Origin: Streptomyces cyaneus
GTDB taxonomy: Bacteria; Actinomycetota; Actinomycetes; Streptomycetales; Streptomycetaceae
Length of the DNA: 64,000 bases
Assembly: GCF_004028635.1 (NCBI RefSeq)
Contig: NZ_RQJW01000006.1
Coordinates: forward strand, 620,001 to 684,000
Direction: 5' to 3'
Shown here: one piece after another, positions 61,730-64,000 of the stretch
Position numbering within the stretch: position 1 is the stretch's first letter
How the letters are laid out: the number at the start of each line of letters is the position of its first letter
Program-made: the position numbers and the translations under genes
The notes under the pieces: generated by a model
The model's input: the letters and a program-made list of their open reading frames with translations, nothing else
Database searches by the model: none
What the model was told of the DNA's origin: nothing

Positions 61730-63157
61730 ATGTCGCGAGTGCCAGGGTGGCTCGGTCGGCTCGGCGCCGGACTGACCGAGATGAGTGAGCGGTTGGACGA
61801 GCGTCGCGCCGCGGTGGAACGGGAGAGCGACGAGCTCCAGCCGGTGCGGCGCACCGCGGTCGAGGACCCGCCGCCCGAGCCCTCCGCCGGCGACGCCCTC
61901 CCGCCGCCCGCCGACCACGTCCCACGGCCCCCCGACTACGCGCCCGCGGCTCCGCCGCCCCGGCCCGACCCCGCACAGGTCGTGCCGTGGGGCGTACGGG
62001 TCGCGGCGGAGGCCGGCTGGCGGCTGCTGGTGCTGGCCGGCACCGTCTGGGTGCTGATGCGGGTCATCAGCGCCGTACAACTCGTCGTGCTGGCCTTCGT
62101 CATCGCGCTGCTCCTCACCGCGCTGATGCAGCCCTCGGTGGCGTGGCTGAGGCGGCGCGGCGTGCCGCGCGGGCCGGCCACCGCCCTGACCGCGATCCTC
62201 GGGTTCGTCGTCATCGGGCTGATGGGCTGGTTCGTGACCTGGCAGGTCATGGAGAACATCGACAACCTCTCCGACCAGGTCCAGGACGGCATCGACGAGC
62301 TCCGCAACTGGCTGCTCAACAGCCCCTTCCATGTCACCGACAAGCAGATCAACGAGATCGCCGAGAACCTCCGAGAGGCGATCGGCGCCAACACAGACGC
62401 GATCACCTCGGCCGGCCTCGAAGGTGTCACCGTGGTCGTCGAGGCCCTCACCGGCATTCTGCTGGCGGCCTTCTCGACCCTCTTTCTGCTCTACGACGGC
62501 AAGCGCATCTGGGAGTGGACGCTGAAGCTCGTGCCGGCCGCGGCCCGGCCGGGCGTCGCCGGCGCCGGCCCGCGCGCGTGGGCGACGCTCACGGCGTACG
62601 TACGCGGCACGATGCTCGTCGCCCTGATCGACGCCGTCTTCATCGGCATCGGCATCTACTTCCTCGATGTGCCGATGGCCGTCCCGCTGGCCGTCTTCAT
62701 CTTCCTGTTCTCCTTCATCCCGCTCGTCGGCGCGGTGGCCTCCGGCGCGCTGGCGGTGGTGGTGGCCCTGGTGACGCAGGGCGTGTTCACCGCGGTCATG
62801 ACGCTCGCCGTCGTCCTCGCCGTCCAGCAGATCGAGGGCCACGTCCTGCAGCCGTTCATCCTCGGGCGCGCGGTCCGCGTCCACCCGCTGGCGGTGGTGC
62901 TGTCGGTGGCGGCCGGCGGCATGGTGGCGGGGATCGGCGGCGCGGTGGTGGCCGTACCGCTGGTGGCGGTGTCGAACACGATCGTGGGGTATCTGCGGGC
63001 CTACTCGCAGCAGGCGGCTCGTCGCTACGCGCCCGAACCGAGGGGAGCGACGGCGATGGATGCGGCTCCCGTGGACCCGCCGCCGCCCGAGAAGGACAAG
63101 GGCGGGGACAAGGGCAGGGACGTGGACGAGGACAAGGACGTGTCTGCCGCGGAGTGA
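61730..63157 (+). CDS. AI-2E-family transporter (TqsA/YdiK-like membrane protein)
   Basis: 475 residues from ATG 61730 with AGAGGA seven bases upstream. A Pro-rich cytoplasmic N-terminus (about 85 residues) precedes seven or eight helices in the AI-2E_transport order: LVLAFVIALLLTALMQPSV, LLAAFSTLFLLYDGKRI, FLFSFIPLVGAVASGALAVV and QQIEGHVLQPFILGRAV. The tail is highly charged (KDKGGDKGRDVDEDKD). Some members export autoinducer-2, others act as Na/H antiporters; the substrate here is unknown. Confidence 0.9.
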   Translation: MSRVPGWLGRLGAGLTEMSERLDERRAAVERESDELQPVRRTAVEDPPPEPSAGDALPPPADHVPRPPDYAPAAPPPRPDPAQVVPWGVRVAAEAGWRLLVLAGTVWVLMRVISAVQLVVLAFVIALLLTALMQPSVAWLRRRGVPRGPATALTAILGFVVIGLMGWFVTWQVMENIDNLSDQVQDGIDELRNWLLNSPFHVTDKQINEIAENLREAIGANTDAITSAGLEGVTVVVEALTGILLAAFSTLFLLYDGKRIWEWTLKLVPAAARPGVAGAGPRAWATLTAYVRGTMLVALIDAVFIGIGIYFLDVPMAVPLAVFIFLFSFIPLVGAVASGALAVVVALVTQGVFTAVMTLAVVLAVQQIEGHVLQPFILGRAVRVHPLAVVLSVAAGGMVAGIGGAVVAVPLVAVSNTIVGYLRAYSQQAARRYAPEPRGATAMDAAPVDPPPPEKDKGGDKGRDVDEDKDVSAAE

Positions 63158-63162
63158 TGACA

Positions 63163-63195
63163 AGGGCCCGTTCACCCTGAGGGTGAACGGGCCCT
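63163..63195. terminator. Bidirectional terminator between the AI-2E and ahpD genes
   Basis: A perfect 15-bp stem: AGGGCCCGTTCACCC (63163-63177) with its complement (63181-63195), and a 3-base loop. It sits between convergent genes, five bases beyond one stop and 18 before the other. Confidence 0.85.
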
Positions 63196-63213
63196 GCGTT
63201 TGTCGGCGAAGGG

Positions 63214-63747
63214 CTACTCCGCCAGCACAGCCTCCGCGTCCAGCGTGACGCCGATCGCCTGGATCACGGACGCGATCTTGAACGCCTCCTGGACCGTCTC
63301 GCGGTCCACGCCCGCCTTGCGCAGCACCTGCTCGTGCGAGTCGAGGCACAGGCCGCAGCCGTTGATGGCGGACACCGCGAAGGACCACAGCTCGAAGTCG
63401 ACCTTGTCGACACCGGGGTTGCCGATGACGTTCATCCGCAGACCCGCACGCAGGTTGCCGTACTCGTGGTCGGACAGCAGATGCCGGGTCCGGTAGAAGA
63501 CGTTGTTCATCGCCATCACGGCGGCCGCGGACTTCGCCGCGGTGTACGCCTCCGGCGTGAGGTTCGCCTTCGCCTCCGGTGCCAGCTCGCGCAGCACGAT
63601 CGGGGAGCGGGAGGCGATCGCGGTGGCGAGCACCGTGCCCCACAGCTGCTGCGCCGGGAGGTCCGAATTGCCGATGACCGAGCCCAGGTTGAGCTTCAGG
63701 TCCTTGGCGTAGTCCGGAATGCGGGACTTGAGGGAGTCGAGGGACAT
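63214..63747 (-). CDS. ahpD: Alkyl hydroperoxide reductase AhpD (carboxymuconolactone-decarboxylase fold)
   Basis: 177 residues from ATG 63747, the usual length. The catalytic CxxC with proton-relay His is in NGCGLCLDSHE, and the family motif MAMNNVFYR is present. AhpD is the thiol reductant for AhpC in actinobacteria. It starts five bases after the ahpC stop, so the two are one operon, typically under OxyR (outside this window). Confidence 0.95.
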   Translation of the reverse strand: MSLDSLKSRIPDYAKDLKLNLGSVIGNSDLPAQQLWGTVLATAIASRSPIVLRELAPEAKANLTPEAYTAAKSAAAVMAMNNVFYRTRHLLSDHEYGNLRAGLRMNVIGNPGVDKVDFELWSFAVSAINGCGLCLDSHEQVLRKAGVDRETVQEAFKIASVIQAIGVTLDAEAVLAE

Positions 63748-63752
63748 GCCGG

Positions 63753-64000
63753 TCACTCTCCCGCGAGGAGCTTGACCGGGTCCAGGGTGTCCTCGCCCTT
63801 GCTCCAGTTGCACGGGCACAGCTCGTCGGTCTGCAGGGCGTCCAGGACCCGCAGGACCTCCTTGGGGTTACGGCCGACGGAGCCGGCGGTCACCATGGAG
63901 AACTGGATCTCGTTGTTCTGGTCGACGATGAACACCGCGCGCTTGGCGAAGCCGTCCTCGCCCTCGATGCCGAGGTCGCGCATCAGCTCGTGCTTGGAGT
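63753..64000 (-). CDS. ahpC: Alkyl hydroperoxide reductase AhpC, C-terminal part (5' end outside window)
   Basis: The frame is open to the window edge; 81 codons are visible. AVFIVDQNNEIQFSMVTAGS and GRNPKEVLRVLDALQTDE are typical of typical-2-Cys peroxiredoxins, and the resolving cysteine is in ELCPCNWSKG. AhpC reduces organic and hydrogen peroxides with AhpD as electron donor. The peroxidatic Cys lies in the missing part. Confidence 0.93.
   Translation of the reverse strand, partial: SKHELMRDLGIEGEDGFAKRAVFIVDQNNEIQFSMVTAGSVGRNPKEVLRVLDALQTDELCPCNWSKGEDTLDPVKLLAGE

Overview
The window is chromosomal DNA from a high-GC filamentous actinomycete, almost certainly a Streptomyces. The signs are third-position GC bias with long shadow ORFs in other frames, many GTG/TTG starts, a DasR-type operator in a chitinase promoter, a SigE-family sigma factor, RsbA/RsbW-type anti-sigma proteins, and copies of a GC-rich intergenic repeat (GGGGCGCGGGG...CAGCCACGAC) common in this genus. 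From memory the order (PEP carboxykinase, chitinase A, Tad pilus locus, PhoH, AhpD/AhpC) resembles the central S. coelicolor chromosome. I see no rRNA, tRNA, CRISPR, prophage or intact insertion sequence.

Region by region. 1-4479: a translationally coupled surface-glycan operon with the end of a GT39-like membrane glycosyltransferase, a GT2-GtrA fusion and a secreted copper-radical (galactose-oxidase-like) oxidase. 4476-8277, minus strand: a ubiquitin/Mut7-C RNase-like protein, a TetR regulator translationally coupled to an MFS exporter with a broken 5' end and its own palindromic operator, and a hemolysin III membrane protein. 8610-12474: GTP-dependent PEP carboxykinase and a secreted beta-propeller/Ig protein. 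12464-16921, minus: a tight four-gene operon of two substrate-binding-like proteins (one fused to a von Willebrand A domain), a TelA protein and a small membrane protein. 17185-20969: a small soluble protein, an AlaA-like aminotransferase, a leaderless one-TM protein and a trypsin-like protease.

21013-28138 is a divergon around a 25-bp palindrome. One side has a D-aminoacylase-family amidohydrolase and a fold-III PLP deaminase; the other has a KDG-kinase-like PfkB, IclR regulator, RidA and GntP permease. Together they can be read as import, deacylation, deamination to a 2-keto-3-deoxy acid and phosphorylation. That suits catabolism of N-acetylglucosaminate (C1-oxidised chitin sugar) at least as well as generic D-amino acid use. 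The kinase carries an in-frame insertion derived from an intergenic repeat, and the 3' end of gntP is followed by two degenerate tandem copies of itself.

28619-38909 holds regulators, surface proteins and transport genes: two paralogous small-domain proteins, an M14 carboxypeptidase, a large LuxR ATPase, RsbA- and RsbW-like proteins, an Nramp-like transporter without the canonical metal motifs, and a SigE-family sigma factor with a membrane partner. 38916-40595 is a chitinase (chiA) under a DasR site. 40806-52178 is a Tad/Flp pilus locus with its own two-component system, pilin, TadG-like protein, lipoprotein and OmpA-like protein. 52259-57834 holds ordinary single genes plus a 0.7-kb gene-free, strongly structured region ending in a perfect terminator, a candidate non-coding RNA. 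58030-64000 has a cis-prenyltransferase, PIN-PhoH, an SLT-domain cell-wall enzyme, an AI-2E-type transporter, AhpD and the 3' part of ahpC.
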